The notes beneath the pieces were generated by a model. It had not been told where the DNA came from and made no database searches. It saw nothing but the letters and a program-made list of their open reading frames with translations. A program made the position numbers and the translations under genes. Below are positions 25,083 through 32,747 of a stretch of 34,965 bases of DNA, piece by piece. Every line of letters begins with the position of its first letter. Position 1 is the first letter of the stretch. Source of the DNA: Burkholderiaceae bacterium 16 (GTDB lineage Bacteria; Pseudomonadota; Gammaproteobacteria; Burkholderiales; Burkholderiaceae); contig JYOD01000126.1 in assembly GCA_000955785.1 (NCBI GenBank), positions 11,170-46,134 of the forward strand, read 5' to 3'.

Positions 25083-25634
25083 GTGCGCAGCAGCGTTTTG
25101 CTGTTGACCGGCGCGCCGGGCTCGGGCAAGACCACGGTCATCCGCGGGCTCGCGGCCGCCTTGCCCGGCTGGCGTATGGCCGGCTTTTACACCGAGGAAA
25201 TCCGCGCGGGCGGCGAGCGCGTCGGCTTTCGGATCACCACCTTCGACGGGCAGGAAGAAGTGATGGCGCACGTTCGCTTCGTCGGGCCCTACCGGGTCGG
25301 CAAATACGGCGTGAACGTCGCGGCGATTGACCGGCTTGCGGAATCCGCGCTAGCGCTCGGCTTTGGCGCGGGTGCTTACCTGGTGGACGAGGTCGACAAG
25401 ATGGAGTGCCTGTCCGCAACCTTCGTCGCCCGCATGCGCGCGCTACTCGCGTGCGGGAAACCGGTCGTGGCGACTGTAGCGCTGCGCGGCGGCGGTTTCA
25501 TAGAGGAAGTCAGAGCGTGCAGAAGCATATGCGCAGGGGCACAGCTTTGGGTAGTCACCCCTCGCAATCGCGACAGCCTGCCCAAGCAGACGCTCACCTG
25601 GCTAAAAAGGAATTACCGCGTAGCCGCTCTTTAG
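25083..25634 (+). CDS. THEP1-family nucleoside-triphosphatase
   Basis: This is about 183 residues, the normal THEP1 size. It has a P-loop LLLTGAPGSGKTTVI (residues 6-20), a GFYTEEIRAGGERVGFRI core typical of THEP1, GKYGVNVAAIDRLA, and the Walker B-like YLVDEVDKMECLS, where the family has D-E-x-x-K-M-E. These enzymes hydrolyse NTPs in vitro; the physiological role is unknown. Start GTG 25083 gives the family N-terminus; ATG 25026 would add 19 residues. The frame is open upstream into the nth remnant through the frameshift, so the long frame is probably an accidental fusion. The last codons overlap a repeat resembling the Tn3 end. Confidence 0.8.
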   Translation: MRSSVLLLTGAPGSGKTTVIRGLAAALPGWRMAGFYTEEIRAGGERVGFRITTFDGQEEVMAHVRFVGPYRVGKYGVNVAAIDRLAESALALGFGAGAYLVDEVDKMECLSATFVARMRALLACGKPVVATVALRGGGFIEEVRACRSICAGAQLWVVTPRNRDSLPKQTLTWLKRNYRVAAL

Positions 25635-25650
25635 CTCCATTTAGCTCCCT
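25613..25650 (+). repeat. Degenerate copy of the Tn3-family left-end repeat
   Basis: TTACCGCGTAGCCGCTCTTT then AGCTCCAT can be aligned with TTACCGGGGTAGCCGCTTCT then TGTAGCCAT at 20149-20177 with small gaps. It overlaps the end of the THEP1 gene (N-Y-R-V-A-A-L-stop), so it could supply that stop codon. Similarity by chance is not excluded. Confidence 0.4.
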
Positions 25651-25689
25651 TTTGACGTCCCCGGGCACAGCACAGATCAGGAAACGCAA

Positions 25690-26097
25690 ATGCACAACGA
25701 ACAAGGCAGCAAACCACCTTCCCCGGAGGCCGTACCAGCAATCGCGTCGATCAGCGCGGTAACGCTTGCAACCCACGACATGTCGCGGGCCGTCGGATTC
25801 TACCGTGCACTCGGATTCGCGATCCGGTACGGCGGAGAAGGCGCCGAATTCACCAGCTTCCACGCCGGCCCCGGCTACCTGAATCTGATCGCCCAGCCCG
25901 CGACCCGGCAATGGTCGTGGTGGGGCCGTGTGATCTTCCAAGTGTCGGATGTCGATGCCGTCTACGCGCGGGCATTCGCACAGGGGCTGCGTCCCGAAGC
26001 CGCCCCGCGCGATGCCGAATGGGGCGAGCGTTATTTTCATATCAGCGATCCCGACGGTCATGAGTTGAGCTTCGCGAGACTGTTAGCGGCGGTGTAG
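25690..26097 (+). CDS. VOC-superfamily protein (glyoxalase / bleomycin-resistance type)
   Basis: This 135-residue protein has the paired beta-alpha-beta-beta-beta units of vicinal-oxygen-chelate proteins: ISAVTLATHDMSRAVGFYRA with LGFAIRYGG, then WGRVIFQVSDVDAVYARA, and the end FHISDPDGHELSFARLL, which holds the D-P-D-G-H-E-L-S signature and the last metal-ligand Glu. An AGGAAA ribosome binding site precedes ATG 25690. Members bind metals, sequester drugs or act on small thiols; the substrate here is unknown. It appears intact and sits between two copies of the Tn3 end repeat. Confidence 0.85.
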   Translation: MHNEQGSKPPSPEAVPAIASISAVTLATHDMSRAVGFYRALGFAIRYGGEGAEFTSFHAGPGYLNLIAQPATRQWSWWGRVIFQVSDVDAVYARAFAQGLRPEAAPRDAEWGERYFHISDPDGHELSFARLLAAV

Positions 26098-26102
26098 AGG
26101 GT

Positions 26103-26120
26103 CACGCGGTACCTCGCGTG
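26103..26120. terminator. CACGCG-GTACCT-CGCGTG hairpin after the VOC gene
   Basis: A six-base GC-rich stem follows the VOC stop by a few bases. There is no T-run, so it is at best a weak or rho-assisted terminator. Confidence 0.35.
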
Positions 26121-26140
26121 CGCTTGGCGCCCGCGTCGCT

Positions 26141-26181
26141 GCTGGGCTTGCGGACCGTCGTAAATTGCACCGAAATCAAAG
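26141..26181 (-). repeat. Solo copy of the Tn3-family right-end repeat
   Basis: GTAAATTGCACCGAAATCAA and the following AG match the outer 22 bases of the right end at 23560-23581 with three mismatches, and GGGCTTGCGGACCG before it aligns with GGGCTGCTGCCCCG. The orientation is that of a right end, so with the copy at 24101 it brackets nth, THEP1 and VOC. Confidence 0.6.
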
Positions 26182-26273
26182 CTACCCCCTGAAGAAATCC
26201 GCCGCTTTTCGACCTAAAGGATTAACGCGCCGACCAAAGCAACGGGTCGCCCGCGTGTTCTCCTATCGAAGCG

Positions 26274-27190
26274 ATGCTGCGCATCCACTTCATGTATGTA
26301 TGGAACTCAGCGGTTTCGAGTTATACGTTCTTCACATACAGCCGCGCCGAGCACGAACTGATCGGGCGGCGGCGTGGCCCAACGATGAAGCTGGGCCTAG
26401 CGTTGCACATCGGCTTCATGCGCATGAGCGGCAGCCCATTGGACGCATTCGGAATGCTGCCGCCGGTCCTGCTTCGCCATCTCGGCACGGAGCTCGGTAT
26501 CAACGCGCCCGATCCGGCGTCGTTGCGGGCGCTCTACGTTCGTGGGCGAACTCTGTTCGACCATCAATTGCTGGCCTGCCAGACGCTCGGGTTTCGTTGG
26601 ATGACGGAACATCAGCGACGGACCCTTGTGCGAGCGTTTCGCGACGAAGTGCTGGTTTGCGCCGATCGAAAGCAACTGCTGTTGTATGCCCGCCAGTGGC
26701 TGTATGAGCATCGACTGATCATCGTGCATGAGCGCACCGTCCGAAGCCTTGTCGCTGCGGCATTGGCCGAGCTTGAGGCCGGTGCCGCCGCCTCGATCCG
26801 CTCGGCTGTACCACCCGCGACATGGGGACGATGGCTAGCCGCGATGGAACAAACACGACCGGATGGGGCCAGCACGTCCAGAACTGGCTGTGGGCAGCCC
26901 CGGCGAGGCACTCCTCGCGGCAGATCACCGAAGTGCTCGAACGCATCGAGTGGCTGATCGAGATTGGCGTTGACCGCCATCCTTATGGCCTCAACGACGT
27001 CTTGGTGCGCCGCTTTGCGCGTCGCCTGGCCGCGCGGTCCCCATCCGTCAGTGCGCAAATCAAGGAGCCAGCGCGCACGGCCGGACTGGGCGGCTTTCTG
27101 CGCTATTGCCTGCTCACGGCCACTGACCAACTGATCCTCATGGTTCAGCGCCGGATGGCCGAACTATGGCGGCAAAGACCAATTGTGTGA
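26274..27190 (+). pseudogene. Second Tn3-family transposase, N-terminal part only, frameshifted
   Basis: YTFFTYSRAEHELIGRRRGP, LALHIGFMRMSGSPLDAF, WMTEHQRRTLVRAF and QWLYEHRLIIVHERTVRSLV parallel the intact N-terminal half at 20.3-21.6 kb, so it is a diverged relative, not a copy. Near 26860 the frame must change to continue as WAAPARHSSRQITEVLERIE, LIEIGVDRHPYGLNDVLVRR and LRYCLLTATDQLILMVQRRM. A third piece (MELSGFEL, another frame at 26300) suggests one more frameshift near the start. The match stops at AELWRQ about 27175; the catalytic DDE half is absent. Confidence 0.8.
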
Positions 27191-27546
27191 AGTGAAGGCT
27201 CCCATCGACTGGGCTGCACAGGCAACTGCTCGATGAGTTGGGATCCGGACCGCTTTGTGCCTGACGCAGGCGCCCCGTCTTCCAGCCGCGCTTTCAGCCG
27301 GTTGAGCGCCTCGGTGGATTCCGCCTCAATACGCCGGTGCAGCATCAGCTGGTTCAGCACGGCGAAGACCAGGGTGGGAGAGGTATAGCTGAAGTCACGC
27401 TCAAAGCGCGTACCCTGCCCCTGCGCGGTGAGCGTGTAGGCAACGGTGCCAGCCTTGCGGCCCTCGATCTCCCCTTCGATCACCCATGCCGCCGGGCGGC
27501 GGCGGTCTGTCACGGTCCAGATCACCACGCCGCCACGACCCGCCAC
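27145..27546 (-). pseudogene. SRPBCC-family protein fragment
   Basis: GVVIWTVTDRRRPAAWVIEG, KAGTVAYTLTAQGQGTRFER and VLNQLMLHRRIEAESTEALN fit the last two thirds of a START/Bet v1-like SRPBCC domain, including the long C-terminal helix. The first 40-50 residues are missing; the frame can be opened only from a GTG at 27546, next to the big palindrome at 27560-27609. Its 3' end continues about 35 codons into the converging transposase remnant. Both ends therefore look rearranged. Confidence 0.6.
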
Positions 27547-27559
27547 CAGAAAGAGGGTC

Positions 27560-27609
27560 GGCCGGGATTCGCAAATATCTTAAGTTTCAGATATTCGCGA
27601 ATCCCGGCC
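27560..27609. repeat. 50-base palindrome with 21-base arms
   Basis: GGCCGGGATTCGC (27560-27572), one mismatched base, then AATATCT pairs with AGATATT and GCGAATCCCGGCC ending at 27609, around the eight-base centre TAAGTTTC. It is the strongest inverted repeat outside the transposon. GC-rich outer and A+T-rich inner arms are unlike a simple terminator and more like a recombination or dimeric-protein site. It marks the junction where the SRPBCC gene is cut. Confidence 0.7.
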
Positions 27610-27645
27610 AGCCCTCCGCTTCGCTAGCAAAATGACTGGTATCAC

Positions 27646-27672
27646 CGCCGCCCGGCTTCACGCCGGGCGGCG
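27646..27672. terminator. GC hairpin before the PilV-like gene
   Basis: CGCCGCCCGGC pairs perfectly with GCCGGGCGGCG around TTCAC. No T-run follows. It lies 18 bases upstream of the ATG at 27691, just before GGAGG, so it could attenuate or shield that gene. Confidence 0.55.
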
Positions 27673-27690
27673 TTCATGGAGGTAGGCTAG

Positions 27691-28008
27691 ATGTTCCTGA
27701 CCGAAGCAGCGCTTCAACTATCCGTCGCGGCGATTGGTGCTGCGGTGATGATCCATAACACCAACAGCCTCATTGATGACGCCTTGGCCATCGGCACCGG
27801 CCAGTACATTTCCAATGTGGCGAGTGCCGTCAATACCTATGTCTTCGACAATATGACGGTGCTCGCCGCCAGTCCAAATGGCCCGACGACGATCAATGCG
27901 GGCAGCGTCTCAGCGACCGTCGCCAGCCCGCTGCACCCGACCGTGCAGGCCCTTCCGCAATTTTTCGAACAGACGCTGGGTCAGCGGACCGAGAGCGCTG
28001 GCGACTGA
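27691..28008 (+). CDS. PilV-like type IV pilus minor pilin, N-terminal part (tentative)
   Basis: This 105-residue frame has a strong ribosome binding site (GGAGG). After FLTEAALQLSVAAIGAAVMI (a single hydrophobic helix) come NTNSLIDDALAIGTGQYISN, VASAVNTYVFDNMTVLAA and a Thr/Pro-rich stretch. This order recalls plasmid PilV adhesin N-termini, where a helix is followed by A-x-x-Y-I-x-x-N and a small domain. The prepilin G-F-x-x-x-E cleavage site is not seen and the length is a quarter of PilV. Either the gene is truncated or it is a different small membrane protein. Confidence 0.4.
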   Translation: MFLTEAALQLSVAAIGAAVMIHNTNSLIDDALAIGTGQYISNVASAVNTYVFDNMTVLAASPNGPTTINAGSVSATVASPLHPTVQALPQFFEQTLGQRTESAGD

Positions 28009-28621
28009 GATGCGTTGTCATACCGGTCGGCACACCGAGCCGCTTGCCGACGCACTGCCGACGGCAACGCGGTCACGATGCGCACCGGCGCCGCCGGGGA
28101 ACTCGGCCTGCCGCAGGCTTGCCTGCCCAGACAGCAAGCGCCTGTGCCTGTTCGGCATAGAGTCCCGGCGCTGGGAAAAAGACCTTCGCTGCAGATGCGG
28201 CCAGCGCTTTGCCGCGTTCACGACGTCGCGGTGGACCGGCAGTGCGAACCCGCCATTGAAGCGCAATTGTCCCAACGCTGCGGCATCAACGAGTGCGGAC
28301 GACCGCAACGTCGTAGTGTCCGAGCGCGACGTGGTGATCCCCGCAACCCCAGGCGCGGGCGCCCTCTTCGACTTACAGTCGGTGCCAGCCACCAGAGACT
28401 TGAACTGCGACGAAGCCGACACGAATAGCAAACACGAGCTTCTCGATGGGCCTACTGGGAGCGGTCTCGCCCTTTACGTCGATGACCGGGTCCAAGCACG
28501 CCAGATCGGTGAAACCCAGTGGGCTCCCGATACCCCATGCACGAAACTCGACGATCAGCTGAGTGGTAATGCCCGGTGAGCTGCCAACCGAGTCCCGCTC
28601 CTACGCGCCCAAGCGACCATC
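28009..28621. other. Region without a supported gene
   Basis: Several long overlapping open frames exist on both strands, but their composition (Arg/Pro/Ala-rich, no motif) is that of high-GC shadow frames. A plus-strand stretch near 28300-28570 (VVVSERDVVIPATPGAGALF; LALYVDDRVQARQIGET) reads slightly more like protein. The local base composition changes after 28620 towards A+T. Confidence 0.35.
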
Positions 28622-29947
28622 TCACTTGTTAACGACCTTTCCCGGAAGCCGCAGCACCATGAATGCACCACAAATCAATACAGCCGACAGCAAATAAATG
28701 CCATAAGAAGTCGACCCGGTGGAGTCTTTAATCAGTCCAATCACATACGGACTTACGAAGCCACCAAGGTTGCCAACCGAGTTGATAAGTCCGATAGCGG
28801 CCGCTGCACCCACGCCGCTAAAAAACTGGCTAGGCAGCGTCCAAAACATCGTTGTAGCTGTGTAGGCACCGGCGGTCGCAATTGAGAGCGCGATAAGCGC
28901 GAACACCGCATGCCCGCCGGCTTGCGTGCTTGCGAGCAGGCCAAAGGCTGTCGCTAAAAAAGGGATGGATGTATGCCACCGCCGCTCAAGACGCCGGTCT
29001 GAGCTGCGACAAACAAAGTTCAGCACAATGGCGCCGACGCCAAACGGAATAATAGAAATAAGCCCAATCTCGAGCGGTGTCGTGTACCCAATATCTTTAA
29101 TCAAGCTTGGCAGCCAGAACGAAATCGCGTAAAGACCCATAGTCTGACAGAGACACAACGCAATGAGATACCATACCCGACTGTTTTTGAATACCTGCCC
29201 AACCGAGATATCGCCTTCTGCGTGTATGCCCTTTTGCTTCTTTTCTAGCTCGAGTTCTTTCAAGACAAAATTCTTCTCACGTTCCGAAAGCCATTTGGCT
29301 TCCCTAGGAGAATCGCAAAGAAAGAAGGGAATGCATACTCCAATTACTATTGTCGGCAGCGCCTCAAGAATGAAAAGCCACTGCCACCCAGTCAGACCGA
29401 GTGTTCCTTGGTTAGCACCCATGATGTATCCTGATAGCGGCGCTCCAATAAGGCCGGAAATAGGAATCGCCGTGTAAAACATCCCTGTCACCTTGGCACG
29501 AGTACTGGAAGGGAACCAGAAGGTCAGGTAAAGGATAATCCCTGGAAAAAAACCTGCTTCGGCTGCTCCAAGCAGTACCCGCATGATGTAGAACTGCATT
29601 GGGGTCTGCACCAACGCAAAGCCCGCAGAAATAATGCCCCAGAGTATCATGATGCGCATCAGCGTCTTTTTTGCGCCAATTTTTGTCATGAGCAAGTTGC
29701 TGGGTACTTCAAACAAGAAGTAGCCCACAAAAAACAACCCCGCACCTAGTCCATAGGCTGCTTCCGATAGATGCAGGTCATTTAGCATCTGAAGCTTCGC
29801 AAAGCCTACATTGATACGGTCGAGATATGCGCAGAAATAGCACGCCATGATCAGCGGCATGATTCGCCAAGCAATCTTTGTATAGACTTGGCGTGAATCC
29901 ACTGGGGAACTTTCCAGTGAAGATATCATTTCAAGTGTTGAAGACAT
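28622..29947 (-). CDS. MFS transporter, anion:cation symporter (ACS) family
   Basis: This 441-residue, 12-helix permease has ACS/phthalate-permease features: IMPLIMACYFCAYLDRINVG in the first segment, FFVGYFLFEVPSNLLMTKIG, the R-x-L-L-G-A-A-E-A-G-F-F-P-G motif, YLTFWFPSSTRAKVTGMF and a central loop, then VSPYVIGLIKDSTGS near the end. ATG 29947 is chosen because AAAGGA sits just ahead and the family N-terminus starts there; the longer frame to 30235 is not supported. It is the last gene of the minus-strand unit, 280 bases after RidA, a gap with no gene. It likely imports the carboxylate or amino-acid substrate. Base composition is clearly more A+T-rich than in the left 20 kb. Confidence 0.93.
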   Translation of the reverse strand: MSSTLEMISSLESSPVDSRQVYTKIAWRIMPLIMACYFCAYLDRINVGFAKLQMLNDLHLSEAAYGLGAGLFFVGYFLFEVPSNLLMTKIGAKKTLMRIMILWGIISAGFALVQTPMQFYIMRVLLGAAEAGFFPGIILYLTFWFPSSTRAKVTGMFYTAIPISGLIGAPLSGYIMGANQGTLGLTGWQWLFILEALPTIVIGVCIPFFLCDSPREAKWLSEREKNFVLKELELEKKQKGIHAEGDISVGQVFKNSRVWYLIALCLCQTMGLYAISFWLPSLIKDIGYTTPLEIGLISIIPFGVGAIVLNFVCRSSDRRLERRWHTSIPFLATAFGLLASTQAGGHAVFALIALSIATAGAYTATTMFWTLPSQFFSGVGAAAAIGLINSVGNLGGFVSPYVIGLIKDSTGSTSYGIYLLSAVLICGAFMVLRLPGKVVNK

Positions 29948-30227
29948 AGAAAGTCCTTTAGAGACGAAAACGCAATTTACTAATCGAAAGTTGAGCCACG
30001 AAGGCCAACCGTATCTACGTGACTCACAGAGGTGCGGTTCTCTACGTTTGGCAAATTTGTAGGGCCGGGATGCGGCTGGAACAATTTTGAATACCTCTAA
30101 ATGGCGACTTGTGCAGCAAGGAAAGGAGCGCCGCGGCAACGTTCCTGACTCGTCGCTGTTAGGCGGGCCTACAATTGGACGTGGCAGGGCATATCCGGAT
30201 GGCCACGTGTATGCCCCGTCGTCCAAG

Positions 30228-30608
30228 TTAGCCACCCGTCGGGTTCGGACTTTCTACGACTGCAATACCGTCGACCTCCACAAGGACTCCGTTCAGGTTA
30301 CAACCCACCGTTGTGCGCGCGGGTGAGGCGTCCCCCATTCTCTGGGCGTAGGCTCGATTGAACCCTTGGAAGTCGCTCATGCTCGTCAAGTAGACGTTCA
30401 CCTTCACAAGGTTGGTTAAGCTGCTACCGGCGAGACGAAGTACCTTTTCTAGGTTATCGAGCGTCGCAGCTGTTTGTTCCTCGATACTGCTCCCAAGAAG
30501 ACGGCGCTCCGAGTCTCGAGGCACCTGCCCCGAGACAAAAACCAGATTTCCGGCTTGCTTCCAGGTAGAATAGTGCCCCCCTTTCGACGGGACGTTGGCT
30601 TGATTCAT
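30228..30608 (-). CDS. RidA-family enamine/imine deaminase
   Basis: This 126-residue protein of the YjgF/YER057c/UK114 family hydrolyses reactive 2-aminoacrylate and similar enamines to keto acids and ammonia. GHYSTWKQAGNLVFVSGQVP, QTAATLDNLEKVLRLAG, LVKVNVYLTSMSDFQGFNRA, the active-site Arg in SPARTTVGC and VLVEVDGIAVV with the Glu are all present. A GAGGAG ribosome binding site precedes the start. It lies 43 bases downstream of the D-amino-acid PLP enzyme, which, if a dehydratase, would generate exactly the 2-aminoacrylate-type intermediates that RidA removes. Confidence 0.93.
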   Translation of the reverse strand: MNQANVPSKGGHYSTWKQAGNLVFVSGQVPRDSERRLLGSSIEEQTAATLDNLEKVLRLAGSSLTNLVKVNVYLTSMSDFQGFNRAYAQRMGDASPARTTVGCNLNGVLVEVDGIAVVESPNPTGG

Positions 30609-30651
30609 TTTGGGTTCTCCTCACGCATTTCGCACCAAGTTAGCGGCGCAC

Positions 30652-31746
30652 TTATCTCTCGCAGCCTAGTTGGTCTCGATATTCCCATTTCCCCGCGGCC
30701 GTCCCAACAAGCGCCCTTGGATACAGATATGCCGTGGTGCATGCATGGCGCGGTACGAGTGCAACTCGGTCGCCCGGCTGCATCTTCGGGTCCATTACGA
30801 TGGTGTGTTCCTCCTTCATGCCCACAATCTTCTCGGCACCTGCAAAACGTCTGTCCATGGGCATGTCGGGAGAAATAGCCTTAGACCCGGCATCCACTGT
30901 TACGGTACCGTTTCGTCCCGAAATAACCGTGGACAACACGTACGCGCCCACTTTCCAGTGCCGGTCAGCGAGGTCGTGCTGATGTTGGGAGCTAGAGAAG
31001 GTCCAGCTACCAGTAGAAACGCGTGCGTCGGTGTGTTTCGCCCAAATAGCAAAGGAATAGCTTCCACCGGCGACTAGCGCCGTGCGAAGGCCCAACTCGG
31101 AGCCCTTCGCGAGAAGCGCCAGGAGCTCGTTCCGAACCTCCAGGCACCGTCGCTCGCGAACTGCAATATCGGCATCCTGAATGTGTCCGTCGTACACGTG
31201 CCAACCTGCAAAATTCAAGGCGCGATCAACGCTTTGAGCCAACTCGATTGCCTCAGGCCCGGGCTTGATTCCGGTCCGCCCCATGCCTGGGTCCAAGTCC
31301 ACCGCCAAGGCGAGGTTTTTGTACTCTCTACCCGCCAATAGATTCACCCAGATCTGCAGTCCCTCGAAACTATCCACCAAGCCGACAACCTTTGAGCCCG
31401 GGAACTTCCCGACGAGGCCAATGACACGCTTAATAGCAGCTGCGCTAAGCGTCGGGTAAGACCAAATCACCTCTGAGGCCCCTGCGTCGAGCACCATCTC
31501 CGCTTCCCGCGGCGTCGCTGTCTTGAATGCGGTTACTCCACGTGAGAGGATCAGTTCAACGATCCAAGGGGCACGATGAGTTTTGACGTGCGGCACCAGC
31601 CTGTGCGCGCCCCCCGCGGCCTTGATGGTCTCGTCAAGGTTGTGGAGGACGGCACTCTCCAAAACGACAAAGCACGGCGTTTCCACATCAATCGGCGGAA
31701 GAGCCAGCGTTGAATCAAGAGCGTAGGGTATAGCTGTATCAGTCAT
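30652..31746 (-). CDS. D-threonine aldolase / D-serine (3-hydroxy-D-aspartate) dehydratase family PLP enzyme
   Basis: This 364-residue, fold-type III enzyme of the alanine-racemase-like N-terminal family has a C-terminal DSD1/metal-binding domain. It opens with IDVETPCFVVLE; the PLP lysine is Lys55 in VPHVKTHRAPWI. ALAVDLDPGMGRTGI, YDGHIQD and VAGGSYSFAIWAK follow. His334 and Cys336 in VPRHACTT match the metal ligands of eukaryotic-type D-serine dehydratase and D-threonine aldolase. The reaction may be D-Ser to pyruvate plus ammonia, 3-hydroxy-D-Asp to oxaloacetate, or D-Thr cleavage to glycine plus acetaldehyde; these cannot be separated by eye. RidA downstream favours a dehydratase; the DapA-type lyase upstream would handle keto-acid or aldehyde products. 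Confidence 0.88.
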   Translation of the reverse strand: MTDTAIPYALDSTLALPPIDVETPCFVVLESAVLHNLDETIKAAGGAHRLVPHVKTHRAPWIVELILSRGVTAFKTATPREAEMVLDAGASEVIWSYPTLSAAAIKRVIGLVGKFPGSKVVGLVDSFEGLQIWVNLLAGREYKNLALAVDLDPGMGRTGIKPGPEAIELAQSVDRALNFAGWHVYDGHIQDADIAVRERRCLEVRNELLALLAKGSELGLRTALVAGGSYSFAIWAKHTDARVSTGSWTFSSSQHQHDLADRHWKVGAYVLSTVISGRNGTVTVDAGSKAISPDMPMDRRFAGAEKIVGMKEEHTIVMDPKMQPGDRVALVPRHACTTAYLYPRALVGTAAGKWEYRDQLGCER

Positions 31747-31776
31747 TTTTCATTCTCAGAGAAATTGGGGGTGCGT

Positions 31777-32724
31777 TTACGCTGTCACGCCGGGCAGCGC
31801 GCAAAGCTCATTGCCCTCGAACCCCGCTTCCAACAGTTGTGCGCCAAGCCTGTCGTAGTCGCTGTTGCTAAGCGAGACCAGCGGTGGTCTTACAATCGAC
31901 CAGTTGGGATTTGCGCGCGCACCGGCAATCACCCGCTTCATCGCGGCGATGAGCGGGTAGGCTTGAAATACAGAGCGGACCCTGCGGGCGTCCTCATCTG
32001 CCGTCTCCCCCCCACCCGCTACGCACTCCAAATACAAGGCCGCCAAAGCGTTTGGATTCACATTTGCGGTAGCGCTGATGCACCCGGCCCCTCCCTCCAG
32101 GATCGCCCGTCGCAAGAGCATTTCGGTTCCCGGAAACACATCAAATCCCTGAGCGGAAAAATTGGATATGTAGCTTCGGGTACCTTCCCAATCCCCCGAC
32201 GAGTCCTTGATGCCCGCGACCACTCTCGGATACTTCGCGAGCAGCTTTTCAACGACGCGCAAGCTGATTGGAACTTGAGATGTTGCGGGGAAATGATAGA
32301 GGTACACCCGTAGTTCATCGCTGCCGACGTCATCGATTACTTTGGAAAAGTATTGGACGATACCGTCATCGGAAACACTTTTATAGTAGAACGGCGGCAG
32401 CATCAGAACTGCATTGACCCCAAGGGCCAGCGCATGTTTGGTCAGTGCTACCGTCTCCGGGATCGAGCAGCAACCGGTTCCTGGCATCAACCGTTGCTTG
32501 GGAATGCCGGCCTCGATCAGCAGTTGAAGCAACTTCTTGCGTTCCGGCATTGAGAGAGAGCTCGCTTCTGAATTTGTGCCGAAGACAGCCAAACCCACAT
32601 CATTTTCAATCAGCCACTTGCATTGCTCAACGAATGCTTGCTCATTAATTGTCAAGTCCGCATTGAATGGCGTGACAACCGGGGCCAAAACCCCTTTTAT
32701 TCGATTTTCAGCGTTAGTTGACAT
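31777..32724 (-). CDS. DapA / N-acetylneuraminate-lyase family aldolase
   Basis: This 315-residue class I aldolase of the dihydrodipicolinate synthase family is slightly longer than the usual 290-300. The pattern includes GVLAPVVTPFNADLTINEQA, AVFGTNSEASSLSMPER (the usual G-T-T-G-E-x-x-x-L-S has N-S-E-A), PGTGCCSIPETVALTKHA, Tyr143 in VYLYHFPA and Schiff-base Lys173 in VAGIKDSSGD. These enzymes condense or release pyruvate-type keto acids with an aldehyde. The altered GTNSEA pocket and its neighbours argue against lysine synthesis and for a catabolic role. GGGAGG precedes the ATG. The gene lies between the D-glutamate cyclase (23-base gap) and the PLP enzyme (30-base gap). Confidence 0.92.
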   Translation of the reverse strand: MSTNAENRIKGVLAPVVTPFNADLTINEQAFVEQCKWLIENDVGLAVFGTNSEASSLSMPERKKLLQLLIEAGIPKQRLMPGTGCCSIPETVALTKHALALGVNAVLMLPPFYYKSVSDDGIVQYFSKVIDDVGSDELRVYLYHFPATSQVPISLRVVEKLLAKYPRVVAGIKDSSGDWEGTRSYISNFSAQGFDVFPGTEMLLRRAILEGGAGCISATANVNPNALAALYLECVAGGGETADEDARRVRSVFQAYPLIAAMKRVIAGARANPNWSIVRPPLVSLSNSDYDRLGAQLLEAGFEGNELCALPGVTA

Positions 32725-32747
32725 ATGGACCTCCCGGATGCAACAGA

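Noticed and set aside
24312..25634. A genuine endonuclease III-THEP1 fusion enzyme
   Set aside because: The true nth C-terminus with its cysteine cluster is visible in the other two frames, so the continuous frame most likely arises from frameshifts.
28015..28579. Open frames of 130-230 codons on both strands at 28.0-28.6 kb
   Set aside because: No recognised motif, no good ribosome binding site and heavy overlap of frames; possibly decayed DNA.
29948..30235. Ninety-six extra N-terminal codons on the ACS-type permease
   Set aside because: The upstream part lacks membrane or signal character, and the good ribosome binding site lies before ATG 29947.
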